A DNA stretch of 37,412 nt from Microcaldota archaeon. Its GTDB lineage: Archaea > Micrarchaeota > Micrarchaeia > Anstonellales > J096. Below the pieces are notes generated by a model, which was not told the DNA's origin, did not search any database, and saw only the letters and a list, made by a program, of their open reading frames with translations. The stretch covers positions 1-37,412 of the forward strand of contig WAKO01000001.1 in NCBI GenBank assembly GCA_015523325.1. Direction: 5' to 3'. The translations under genes were made by a program, and so were the position numbers. This document shows, one piece after another, positions 17,501-26,786 of the stretch. The first letter of the stretch is position 1. The number at the start of each line of letters is the position of its first letter.

Positions 17501-18322
17501 TTATTTTTTCTCCTCTCTAATTAAAAACTCAGCAATATCCTTTGAGAATTTTTTTGCTAATTTTGGAAGTGATGTTGGAATTCCGGGTTTGTGATTCACT
17601 TCTATAACATAATAACCTTCTTTTCCTCTTATTAAATCCATACCTATTATAGAGCCCTTAAAAATTTTCCCAACCCTCTCAGCAATCTCTAGAATTTCTT
17701 GCTCAAAGAATTCTTCCCTTCTCCCCCCAGCATGAACATTGGTTATCCAACTTTTACTTATTCTTTTGTAAGAGATGGAATAATTTCCATCCACGACACA
17801 AACTCTAACATCCCAATTGGGTTTTTCAATGTATTTTTGGACTATGTAAATCCCTTCTTTTCCTCTCATTTCTTCAACCAACTCCCTCTCGTTGAAGAAT
17901 CTTCTCACCCCTATCCCTCTACTTCCATCAAATGGTTTAACAACTAAAGGATAGCCAAGCTTTTCTCCTGCTTTTATTAATTGCTCTATTTCATTTCCAT
18001 TTATCTCAATTAAATAAAAGGAAGGGGTTAGAATTCCTTCTTTTTCTAACAAATATGAAGTTAGAGCTTTATTATTACAAGCCCTTATTGTTTCAAGGCT
18101 ATTTATTACTCTTTTTTCTCTTTCTAATAATTCAAGGAATGGAATTAAGCTTTTATTCCCCCTTTTATCTACTGAATCCCATTTTAGGATTATATTGCTT
18201 TCTATTTTAATGGGAAAAATTATTTCATCTCTATAAATAACCTCTACCTTAGTTTTTTTCTTTAGCTCCTCTATAATTAAATCAGCTTCATCCAAAGGAG
18301 GATCTCTTATTAGAGCGATCAT
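17501..18322 (-). CDS. RimK/LysX-like ATP-grasp ligase
   Basis: YPLVVKPFDGSRGIGVRRF, VQKYIEKPNWDVRVCVVDG, GMDLIRGKEGYYVIEVNHKPGIP. Confidence 0.85.
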   Translation of the reverse strand: MIALIRDPPLDEADLIIEELKKKTKVEVIYRDEIIFPIKIESNIILKWDSVDKRGNKSLIPFLELLEREKRVINSLETIRACNNKALTSYLLEKEGILTPSFYLIEINGNEIEQLIKAGEKLGYPLVVKPFDGSRGIGVRRFFNERELVEEMRGKEGIYIVQKYIEKPNWDVRVCVVDGNYSISYKRISKSWITNVHAGGRREEFFEQEILEIAERVGKIFKGSIIGMDLIRGKEGYYVIEVNHKPGIPTSLPKLAKKFSKDIAEFLIREEKK

Positions 18323-18323
18323 A

Positions 18324-19547
18324 TTGCAATCACAATCTCATAAAGATAAATGCTCATTTTTAAACTTTCTCTTTCCAATTGCTTTTATGAGGAAAGAAAA
18401 TAAGGAACTCTGGAGCAATAGGATAGTTTTTTTATTAGCTTTAATAGGTTCTGCAGTAGGTTTGGGGAACATATGGAGGTTTCCCTATATTGCTAGGGAA
18501 GAAGGGCTTTACTTTATTTTATTCTACATTTTATTCTCCTTTTCTATCGGAGTTATAGGAATTTATTTAGAGATATTCGCTGGATCCACTTCTAGACTTT
18601 CCCTCCTTTCCTTAGCAAAAAAATACATAAGAAAGTATTACTTTTTTGTAGCTCTTTCATTCTTAACAGTGGTTATAATAGGTGGTTATTACACAGTTGT
18701 TTCCTCATGGACATTAGCTTTCACTCTATTTCCAAACTTAGATTTCCCGTCTTTTAAAAACAGCATTTATCCTCTTATTTTCACTCTCCTAATAAATCTT
18801 TCCTCCCTATTAGTTGTTAAGCTTGGGGTTCATAAAGGAATAGAAGTTGTAAATAAATACTTTGTTTCTCTTCTCTTCCTTTTGGTTGTTATATTATTTC
18901 TTTACACCTTTTCTTGGGAAAGACTTTTCCTAAGCTTTTCTTCTTTACCAAAAAAATTAAGTATAGACGTTGTTATTAGTGCGCTTTCCCAATCATTCTT
19001 TAGCTTAAGCTTAGGATCTGGACTTCTCTACACCTATGCTTTATTTGCTAGACCAAGAAAGTTACTAAAATCCTCCATTATAACCTCTGTTTCAGATACT
19101 TTAATAGCTTTTCTTAGCTTTATTACAATTTCTTCCATATTATTTATGTTCTCTGTTTCAATAACCTCTCCAGAGGAGTTAACTTTTGTTGTTATGAACG
19201 AGCTATTTTCTAACCTTGAATTTGGGTTTGTTTTCTCAACCCTCTTCTTTTTACTACTATTTTTAGCTTCCTACACCTCCATAGTTTCCTTTTATTCATT
19301 TTTAGAATTTAATCTACCTAAAAGATATTATTATGTTATTTACATTCCTATCTTTCTTTCTTCCTTGGTTGCCTTAGATTGGGTTTTTAATCTAGACCTT
19401 ATTTATTTCTTAGATAGATATGTTGTTGAGCTCTTACTCCCAATCTCTATGTTAGTTAACTTTATTCTATTCGTTAAATATTATCTTTCTAAAGGAAAAG
19501 AACAAAGCCTATCCTCATTAAAATTACCTACTAAAAATAATTTGTAA
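18324..19547 (+). CDS. Neurotransmitter:sodium symporter (SNF/NSS) family transporter
   Basis: LLALIGSAVGLGNIWRFPYIAREEG, the NSS TM1 signature; multiple TM segments; real start may be MRKENKELW. Confidence 0.88.
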   Translation: MQSQSHKDKCSFLNFLFPIAFMRKENKELWSNRIVFLLALIGSAVGLGNIWRFPYIAREEGLYFILFYILFSFSIGVIGIYLEIFAGSTSRLSLLSLAKKYIRKYYFFVALSFLTVVIIGGYYTVVSSWTLAFTLFPNLDFPSFKNSIYPLIFTLLINLSSLLVVKLGVHKGIEVVNKYFVSLLFLLVVILFLYTFSWERLFLSFSSLPKKLSIDVVISALSQSFFSLSLGSGLLYTYALFARPRKLLKSSIITSVSDTLIAFLSFITISSILFMFSVSITSPEELTFVVMNELFSNLEFGFVFSTLFFLLLFLASYTSIVSFYSFLEFNLPKRYYYVIYIPIFLSSLVALDWVFNLDLIYFLDRYVVELLLPISMLVNFILFVKYYLSKGKEQSLSSLKLPTKNNL

Positions 19548-20428
19548 TAACCTAAATAAGGAATATTAAACAAAACCTTTCCCTTAACTTGCTCCTCATT
19601 TACAACACTATTCTTTTTCCCTGCTACATAAGAGTAAAACTGGAAGTCAAAAATATTATTATTATCTCCAAGAGTTAGATAGTATTCTCTCCCTCTCTCA
19701 TCAACAAGCTTAAAGCTAGCTCTATGTACTATTTCTGCTCCTCCCAAGATGCTATAGAAGAGGTCCTCCTTTTTTGGTGCATAAACCAACACATCCCCAT
19801 TATTATTAATCTCATACCTTTCTCCATTATAAGAGATCCATTTTACACAAGGCTCCTCAATAGCACTTCTCCTACATTTTCCATAACCTATCCCAAACTT
19901 TCCTCTCTTTTCTCTAAATAACTCCGGATTTGTAGAGAATTCCTCACAAATTTCTCCATAAAAGTTTGAGCAGTAAGAAAATAGAGATCCTTTAACTTTA
20001 ATTCTCTCATTGCTTCCTTCTTTAATCACTTCCACTTCCTCTTTATTAAGACTCTCTATATCTTCCTTTTTTACATTTATAACATCAGCTACATAAGTTG
20101 GTTCTCTTTTTATAACAATTAAATCTCCTCTTCCTATAGAGTCCACCATTGAGCAGGAGGCTATAGCACTTATTGGAGAACTAGTTCCTAAAGCCAATCC
20201 CAATCCGAACCAAAATATTAATGCTAGGGCTATTGCTAGTGCTGTTTCTTTTAACTCATTAATTAATCCAACTTTTTTTGCATTTGATTTAAAGTCATAG
20301 AACACAAAAAATATTATTAAAATTACAGTAATTACTCCTATTAAAGCCGTCTTAGTTATTATGTATAGAAAAAGCAAGAGCAACAAAACATAATACTTTT
20401 TTTCTGCAAGAGCCTCTATGAGTTTCAT
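19481..20428 (-). CDS. Archaeal signal peptidase I (S26B/Sec11-like) with a large insertion
   Basis: SCSMVDSIGRGDLIVIKR (Ser box), GAEIVHRASF (His box), YYLTLGDNNN (Asp box); several N-terminal TM helices. Confidence 0.82.
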   Translation of the reverse strand: MKLIEALAEKKYYVLLLLLFLYIITKTALIGVITVILIIFFVFYDFKSNAKKVGLINELKETALAIALALIFWFGLGLALGTSSPISAIASCSMVDSIGRGDLIVIKREPTYVADVINVKKEDIESLNKEEVEVIKEGSNERIKVKGSLFSYCSNFYGEICEEFSTNPELFREKRGKFGIGYGKCRRSAIEEPCVKWISYNGERYEINNNGDVLVYAPKKEDLFYSILGGAEIVHRASFKLVDERGREYYLTLGDNNNIFDFQFYSYVAGKKNSVVNEEQVKGKVLFNIPYLGYYKLFLVGNFNEDRLCSFPLER

Positions 20429-20691
20429 AAAGAGATTTGCTCCTTTATCTCTTTTAACTCTTTCTTTATTTCATCTACAACCTTCTTTAATTTCTCTAAA
20501 GCGTTCCCCTTCTTAACCTTTATATAAAACCTTTGCTTTTTTATTAAAGGGTGTTCCCAATTATAAGAGGTAAACTCCACTTCCTCATCATTTTCTAGCT
20601 TTCCAGTTATTAATTCAAATATTGTAGGGTTATCGCTTTCCACTTCAACCTCAATTTCTGTTTTTGAGCTTTTTATTATCTCAACTCTCAT
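20425..20691 (-). CDS. rpoL: DNA-directed RNA polymerase subunit L (Rpb11-like)
   Basis: NPTIFELITGKLENDEEVEFTSYNWEHPLIKKQRFYIKVK; length and HPL motif typical; SD GGGGAGG upstream. Confidence 0.87.
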   Translation of the reverse strand: MRVEIIKSSKTEIEVEVESDNPTIFELITGKLENDEEVEFTSYNWEHPLIKKQRFYIKVKKGNALEKLKKVVDEIKKELKEIKEQISL

Positions 20692-20829
20692 ATTTTCCTC
20701 CCCTAATTACCTCTTAAAAGAAATGGTGTTTTTTATTCTCTTTTTCTAATTATTTTTTATTTTTCTACTTACTTACACTTGCATAGTCTTTTTAAATTTA
20801 TTCTATGCATTAGAAATTTGTGAGAGCTC

Positions 20830-21843
20830 ATGAGGATTGAAGTTTCTCCTATTTTAGTAGCTTTGGTTTTCTTCTTACTTGGTTTTTCAATTGCAATTCT
20901 CCTCCCTTCTCAACAAGAAGAAAAAAATGAAGAGGAAGAGTTTCAAGTTAATAAGTTGGCTCTTCTCAACCAAATAGACTCCTATAATAGGATTTTGAAG
21001 CTCTCTAACTCCTCTGAAACCTATGTTTTAGATAGCTATTATTATGATGATTTTATTGACCTTATTTTTGTTAACCTCACTGAAGTCTCCTCTAAAAAGA
21101 GAGTTACTTTGATATTTACGAAGGATTATAGAATCCTTCCTCAAGCCTCTCCTCCTGTTTATATAGAAGAACTTTTTGTTAACCTCCTTCCTTCTCAAGC
21201 TAAGAATGCTACTCTAGAGCTAAATTCTAGTGAAATAATAGTTGAGAGGGTTGAGAGAATTAGCTCTCCTTTAGAGCTTGATTTTGAAGAAGAACCAACA
21301 ATGGGGAACCCTAATGCTCCTGTTGTTATTGTTGAGTTTGGAGATTTCCAATGTCCTTTTTGTAGAAAGTTTTTTGTAGAAGTTTTACCAAAAATAAAAA
21401 AGGAGTATGTTGAAACAGGAAAGGTTTTCTTAGTGTATAAAGACTTTCCTATAAACAGCCACCCAATGGCTCAATTGAGTGGGGAAGCTGTGCAATGTGC
21501 AAAAGAGCAAGGAAAGGAATGGGAGCTTCATGATAAGATTTATGAGGAACAGGATAAAATTGCTAGAGAGAGTAATTCTCCTCTCAAAACTATTTATTAT
21601 TCCTTAGATGATTTGAGGAGATGGGCAAAGGAAATTGGCTTAAATATGGAGGAATTTAACAACTGTTTAGCATCTCGTAAATATATGGAAGAAGTTTTAG
21701 GAGATAAAAGGGAAGGCCAACTTCTCAATGTTATTGGAACTCCAACCTTCTTTATAAATGAAAAACAAATTTTAGGGGTTGTAAGCTATCCAGCATTTAA
21801 AAATGAAATAGAAAAAGAACTTGAAAGATTAGGGGTGGAGTGA
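20830..21843 (+). CDS. Membrane-anchored DsbA-like thioredoxin-fold oxidoreductase
   Basis: N-terminal TM; VEFGDFQCPFCRKFF; IGTPTFFINEKQI. Confidence 0.9.
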   Translation: MRIEVSPILVALVFFLLGFSIAILLPSQQEEKNEEEEFQVNKLALLNQIDSYNRILKLSNSSETYVLDSYYYDDFIDLIFVNLTEVSSKKRVTLIFTKDYRILPQASPPVYIEELFVNLLPSQAKNATLELNSSEIIVERVERISSPLELDFEEEPTMGNPNAPVVIVEFGDFQCPFCRKFFVEVLPKIKKEYVETGKVFLVYKDFPINSHPMAQLSGEAVQCAKEQGKEWELHDKIYEEQDKIARESNSPLKTIYYSLDDLRRWAKEIGLNMEEFNNCLASRKYMEEVLGDKREGQLLNVIGTPTFFINEKQILGVVSYPAFKNEIEKELERLGVE

Positions 21844-21899
21844 GCTCTTCTCTATTTTCAACTCCTATCCTTTCTTCATTATTTTCCTCCTCTTTTTTC

Positions 21900-22658
21900 C
21901 TACACAAACAGCAATCCATACATTACTAGGATTCCTCCTATAAAGAAGAGGAAATCAATTAAAAATGAAGAAAAGCTTTGTTCTCTTTGCAATAGCTCAG
22001 GGATTAAATTTGAGCCAGCGATATAAACAAATGCTCCTCCTGTGAAGGGAAGTGCAAATTCAAGAAACCACTCTTGGTTGTTGAGTATTATTCCAACAAA
22101 AGCCCCCAAGAGGGAAGCTAATGCGGAGAGAAAATTAAAGAATAAAGCCTTTTTCTTTGAAAACCCTGCATAAACCAAAACCCCAAAATCCACCATTTCC
22201 TGAGGAAGTTCGTGGATTATAACTGCTAAAGTTGTTGCCATTCCTGTAGGAATATTAACCATATAGCTTGCAACAATAACTAAACCATCCAAAAAATTGT
22301 GCAATCCATCCCCTATTAGGTTTAAGTAGGCCATGCTTTTTTTCTCTATTCCTGCTGTTGCAACATGTGTGTGGGCTTTTTCCCTTTTTCTATGACCAAA
22401 GTGGATTAACTTATCAATAAGAAAGAAGACAACAATTCCCAGTAATGCAAAAATTGAGGTATTTATGCTAAACCCTTTTTCCACAGCTTCAGGAAATAAG
22501 TGGAAAAAAGCCCCTCCAAAAAGAGTTCCTGCAGAAAGAGAAACCAAAAGTGGAAGGAATCTCTCAATCCTCTTATTAAATAGGAGAAGAGCTATTCCTG
22601 AAAAGGAAATTAAGGAAACCAAAATAATGCTTATAAACACTATAACCATATGCTCCAA
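21900..22658 (-). CDS. ZIP family metal transporter
   Basis: GDGLHNFLDGLVI and IIHELPQEMVDFGVLVYAGFS. Confidence 0.9.
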   Translation of the reverse strand: MEHMVIVFISIILVSLISFSGIALLLFNKRIERFLPLLVSLSAGTLFGGAFFHLFPEAVEKGFSINTSIFALLGIVVFFLIDKLIHFGHRKREKAHTHVATAGIEKKSMAYLNLIGDGLHNFLDGLVIVASYMVNIPTGMATTLAVIIHELPQEMVDFGVLVYAGFSKKKALFFNFLSALASLLGAFVGIILNNQEWFLEFALPFTGGAFVYIAGSNLIPELLQREQSFSSFLIDFLFFIGGILVMYGLLFV

Positions 22659-22767
22659 AAATAACCACCTACAAATGAGATTTAATTATACTTTCTAATT
22701 TATTCTCTCTAACATATATTAAGGCAAACTTTTTAAAAAAAGCTTAAGTTAAGAAAATGGGGAAACT

Positions 22768-23865
22768 ATGATAACTTTGAGCCTCTTTAAAGCAGATTTG
22801 GGAAGTGCTGTTGGACATCACAAACCTCCTAAAGAAATTCTCTCAATGGCAAAAGAGGGATTGGAAAAGCTTAGGAAGAGAAAAAAGATAATTGATTTTC
22901 TTGTTTTTAATGCTGGAGATGATTTGCAGGTTTTGCTCTCTCATAAAAAAGGAAAGCGGAATGAATCTCTTTACAAAGAAATTTGGAACCTCTTCCTATA
23001 CATAACAAAAGAGTTTTCAATTCCATCCAAGCTTTATGGAGCAGGCCAAGACCTAATAGCTAAAAAATACACAAAGGGTTTGGAAGGGACTGGGATTGGT
23101 ATTGCGGAGATGAGTTTTAAAGAGAGAAAAACAGAGCCTGTTTTGGTGTTTGGCGCTGATAAAACAGAGCCAAGCGCCTTCAACATTTTCCTCTATAAAA
23201 TTTTTGCAGATCCCTTTAACACTCCTGGCTTAGTTATTTCCCTAATTATGAGGAGAGGGTTTGAATTTATTGTAGTTGATTTAGAGAAGCATAAAAAAGC
23301 TTCTTTAAAGGCTCCTGAGGAGATTTATGAGTTGCTTTCCCTTTTAGGAAGCACTTCTCAATACGCTGTTAGAGAAGTTTATAGAAGGGCTGATAAAGAA
23401 ATTGCTATGGTTGGAACAATAACAAAGTTAAGTGGTGTAGCTGGAAAATACATTGGAAAGGATGATCCTTCCATGCTTATAAGGGTTGGAAAAGGCTTTC
23501 CTTCTGTTGGAGAGGTGCTTGAAGCATTTAGTTTTCCTTATTTGGTTAATGGTTGGATGAGAGGAAGCCATTATGGGCCTTTAATCCCTGTTTCTCTAAA
23601 GGATTCAAGAGTTTCTCGCTTTGATGGCCCTCCAAGAATTGTTTGCATAGGAGTTCAATTAAAGAATGGAGAAATAACCTACCCAACTGATATGTTTGAG
23701 GATGTAGCTTTTGATAGGGTTAGGGAAAAAGCACTTGAATATGCTGATTTGATTAGAAGGCAAGGGCCTTTCCAACCACATAGAGGAACATTGGAGGAAA
23801 TGAGATATACTTCATTAAAAGAGGTTATAAATTCTTTAAAAAAGAAGTGGAAAAAGCTTGATTAG
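22768..23865 (+). CDS. fbp: Archaeal-type fructose-1,6-bisphosphate aldolase/phosphatase
   Basis: FKADLGSAVGHHKPP, VFNAGDDLQVLLSH, FGADKTEPSAFN, GSHYGPLIPVSL, RFDGPPRIV, IRRQGPFQPHR. Confidence 0.92.
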   Translation: MITLSLFKADLGSAVGHHKPPKEILSMAKEGLEKLRKRKKIIDFLVFNAGDDLQVLLSHKKGKRNESLYKEIWNLFLYITKEFSIPSKLYGAGQDLIAKKYTKGLEGTGIGIAEMSFKERKTEPVLVFGADKTEPSAFNIFLYKIFADPFNTPGLVISLIMRRGFEFIVVDLEKHKKASLKAPEEIYELLSLLGSTSQYAVREVYRRADKEIAMVGTITKLSGVAGKYIGKDDPSMLIRVGKGFPSVGEVLEAFSFPYLVNGWMRGSHYGPLIPVSLKDSRVSRFDGPPRIVCIGVQLKNGEITYPTDMFEDVAFDRVREKALEYADLIRRQGPFQPHRGTLEEMRYTSLKEVINSLKKKWKKLD

Positions 23866-23886
23866 CTATTTATTTGGAGGGGTAGG

Positions 23887-24651
23887 GTGGAGCTAAGCTA
23901 TGATGGAAAGGTTTCAGTAATTATTGGAGCTAGTAGTGCTATTGCACAAAAAACTGCAGAGCTCTTTGTTAATGCTGGGTTAAAGGTTGTTTTGGCTGGA
24001 AGAAAGATTGGGTTGCTTAAAAAAATTGAGCAAAGCTTAAATGAGGTAGGAGAGGCACTTGCAATAAAGTGTGATGTTAGGAATGAAAAGGAGATTATGG
24101 AGCTCTTTAAAAATACTGAAGAGAGGTTTGGAGTGGTTGATGTTTTGGTTAATAACCCAGCAATTTTCCAAAGAAAAAGGATTGAAGAAGTGACTTATGC
24201 AGATGTTAGGGCAATTTATGAAACAAATGTTTTTGGAGCTATTATAGCAATAAAAGAGGCTATTCCTAAAATGAGAAAAAATAATTGGGGAAGAATAGTT
24301 AATGTTTCCTCTATTGCAGGAATCTCAGGTTTAACCAATGCCTCGCTTTACAGCTCAACAAAAGCAGCTTTAATAAACCTAACCCAATCAATTGCAAAAG
24401 AAGTAGCTCCTTACAACATAACTGTTAATGCTGTAGCTCCTGGAGTTATTGATACTGGAATGGGAAAGGATTACTTAAGGTATGAGAATATAAAGGAAAA
24501 AATAATCTCAAGAATAGCAGAGCATAGGATGGGAAAGGCGGAAGAGGTTGCTTATGCAATAGCCTTTCTCTCCTCAAATGAAGCTAGCTATATTAATGGA
24601 AGTGTTTTGGTTGTTGATGGAGGGTGTTCTTGTAACCTAGGAATCTTTTAG
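23887..24651 (+). CDS. Short-chain dehydrogenase/reductase (FabG-like)
   Basis: VIIGASSAIAQKTAELF, VNNPAIF, SSIAGISG, YSSTKAALINL, VNAVAPGVIDT; GTG start. Confidence 0.88.
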   Translation: MELSYDGKVSVIIGASSAIAQKTAELFVNAGLKVVLAGRKIGLLKKIEQSLNEVGEALAIKCDVRNEKEIMELFKNTEERFGVVDVLVNNPAIFQRKRIEEVTYADVRAIYETNVFGAIIAIKEAIPKMRKNNWGRIVNVSSIAGISGLTNASLYSSTKAALINLTQSIAKEVAPYNITVNAVAPGVIDTGMGKDYLRYENIKEKIISRIAEHRMGKAEEVAYAIAFLSSNEASYINGSVLVVDGGCSCNLGIF

Positions 24652-25370
24652 CCCTCACTCCTTTCAAATTTTTTAAAGGGCAAAGTTAGCTCTTCTATCT
24701 TCTTTTCTTTTTCCCTTACTTTAACAACTGCTGAAGCAACCAAAATTCCATAAGCCCCTAGCTTTAGCCCTTTTTCAACATCCTCTTTTGAAACAATTCC
24801 AGCCCCTATATAGAGGGGTTTATCCACAACTTCTAAAGCTCTCATTACTTCTTCTGGCTTTTCTTTGCTTATTGCTCTTCCTGTTCCTATTAATTCTTTT
24901 GGTTCTAGAGCAATTCCGTCTACTTCCAAAACAGTTAATTTTTTAGCTTCTCTTGAATTTTCACAACAAACAATAACCTTAAGCCCCTCTTCCTTTAGCA
25001 TTTTTGCTGTTTTTTTTATTTCTTCAAACCCTATTCTTTTCTCAGAATGATTTAAAACCACTCCTTTAGCTTTTCCCTCCTTTATTTGATTTATGGTTAT
25101 ATGGCCAGTAAAAGCCCCCTCCCTAATACTCTCTACTCCTTGAGAATAACATTCAATTATTCTTGAGTTTTCCTTTAAATCCACAAGCATAGGCATAACA
25201 GCTATTTTAACGCCTATCCTTTCTTGTACTCTTTTTGCAGCTTTTGAAATCTTTAGGGATTTTTCTCCAATTGCCTCATCATAAGCTTTGTAATTTATTA
25301 GTAGCCTTGGCAATTCTTCAAAGCTTTTCAAGCTTTCACCTCTTTTAATTACATCTTCAGCGATCTTCAA
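24648..25370 (-). CDS. tpiA: Archaeal triosephosphate isomerase
   Basis: LLINYKAYDEAIGEK (catalytic Lys), VVLNHSEKRIGFEE (His), IALEPKELIGTGRAIS (Glu and loop 6), YIGAGIVSKEDVEKGLKLGAYGILVASAVVK. Confidence 0.9.
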   Translation of the reverse strand: MKIAEDVIKRGESLKSFEELPRLLINYKAYDEAIGEKSLKISKAAKRVQERIGVKIAVMPMLVDLKENSRIIECYSQGVESIREGAFTGHITINQIKEGKAKGVVLNHSEKRIGFEEIKKTAKMLKEEGLKVIVCCENSREAKKLTVLEVDGIALEPKELIGTGRAISKEKPEEVMRALEVVDKPLYIGAGIVSKEDVEKGLKLGAYGILVASAVVKVREKEKKIEELTLPFKKFERSEG

Positions 25371-25454
25371 AAAGCTTAAAAAGGATAACTTTATAAAGAT
25401 AAGCTTAGATTTAAGTTAATCCAAATCAACACAAAACCATAGAGAGGTGTAAGT

Positions 25455-25679
25455 ATGATTAAGAGACCATTTGATTTATTGAACAACTTAGTTGGAAAAA
25501 AGGTAGAGATAGGAATGAAAGCAGGAAAAATAGTGAGAGGAAAACTCCTGGCATTTGATATCCATATGAATTTAGTAGTAGAAAACCCTGAAATAGTTGA
25601 AGAAAACTCTTCAAAAAGCGCAACCCACATATTTATAAGAGGAGATTCTTTAATCTATGTTCATCCTCTTCAAGAATAA
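25455..25679 (+). CDS. Sm-like archaeal RNA-binding protein (LSm/SmAP)
   Basis: PFDLLNNLVGKKVEIGMKAGKIVRGKLLAFDIHMNLVVENPEIVEE ... FIRGDSLIYVHP: Sm1 and Sm2 motifs. Confidence 0.93.
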   Translation: MIKRPFDLLNNLVGKKVEIGMKAGKIVRGKLLAFDIHMNLVVENPEIVEENSSKSATHIFIRGDSLIYVHPLQE

Positions 25680-25764
25680 CGTTAATTATCCATCAACCAA
25701 TCTTAATATTTTTAAAGCTTTTTTTTGTTTTCTAAATTAGAGTTTATTTTTTGGAGGTGTAAAG

Positions 25765-26100
25765 ATGATGAAAAACCTAGGACCAATGGTTTTTATAGTT
25801 GGAATCCTGGTTTCTCTTTTAGTTGGAGGTTTAGGGTTTCAAGAGCCAGCAGTGTATGTTTTATTAGTGTTGGGAGTTTTAGTAGGAATTCTAAACATAC
25901 AAGAGGAGGAAGTAGTAAAATACTTGGTTTCAATAGTAGCACTCCTCTTTAGCTCTGCAGAGCTCTATAGGCTTTTTGAGTTACTTCCATTTGGACTTGG
26001 CTCTGTTTTAGGAAATGTTTTAAGAGCTCTAGTGGTTTTCCTTTCCTCAGCCGCAGCAGTTGTTGCATTAAGAGTTTTAATTGAACTTGCTAGAGATTAA
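25765..26100 (+). CDS. Small integral membrane protein, 111 aa, of a type common in DPANN genomes
   Basis: Several TM segments; LLVLGVLVGILNIQEEEVVKYLVSIVALL motif; SD GGAGGTG upstream. Confidence 0.7.
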   Translation: MMKNLGPMVFIVGILVSLLVGGLGFQEPAVYVLLVLGVLVGILNIQEEEVVKYLVSIVALLFSSAELYRLFELLPFGLGSVLGNVLRALVVFLSSAAAVVALRVLIELARD

Positions 26101-26444
26101 ATCCCCTTTAAATCCCCTTCTTTTCTTTTTTAATTTTTTTAATTTTCCTCTTTCTCAACTTCTTAACTAAAACTCCATAGCTTTAAACTCCTAAACCCAA
26201 ACCCCAAAATTCTATTCAAAAAATCTTTTAGAATTTCTAAAACTTTTTCCCTTAATATCAACCCACTACTATTCTACTAGTGCTTTTGTTTTATTTTATG
26301 TAATAATAAGTTAAATTCTCTTTAGTCTTCTCCCTGATTTTCTAATTCTAAAACTTTTCTATATTTTCTAAAATATTTTGAGAAAAGGTCATAAAACCAC
26401 TTTTTCCCTCTTTTTTCTTAAATACTCTAACATTTTTTCTTTAA

Positions 26445-26463
26445 GTTTACTTTTTTAGTAAAC
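26445..26463. repeat. Perfect inverted repeat GTTTACT-TTTTT-AGTAAAC
   Basis: 7-bp arms, 5-nt loop, read directly. Confidence 0.75.
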
Positions 26464-26786
26464 CTGCTTTTTTATTCCAAAAAAACCACTCTCTGGGTGA
26501 GTTTACCATATAAATGTTTATTAGCAAGATTTGATAGGGAAACCTTGGTTATTCATTAATTTTTGCCTATTTTTGTAATTTTTTAATTTTTGTTTACTTA
26601 AAAAATAAACTAAGCCTTTTAAGCCCTCCTTATCCTTTAACTCTAAAATTTTCAAAATAATTTTTGAGATCATTTTGCACAAAAATCCTATTTTTCTCAA
26701 AACACCTAAAAATTTTAATTCAAAAAAATTCTTAGAAATTCTAAAAATGTATTATACAATATATTGGGATTTTTTAGTTTTATGGG

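Noticed and set aside
18324-19547. Divergent NSS transporter as a possible pseudogene because of its short length
   Set aside because: Frame is intact, the TM1 signature is preserved and hydrophobic segments continue to the end; kept as CDS
25391-25630. 79-aa minus-strand ORF
   Set aside because: Antisense to the unambiguous LSm gene
25725-25952. 75-aa plus-strand ORF
   Set aside because: Alternative frame of the 111-aa membrane protein, which has a good SD and TM pattern
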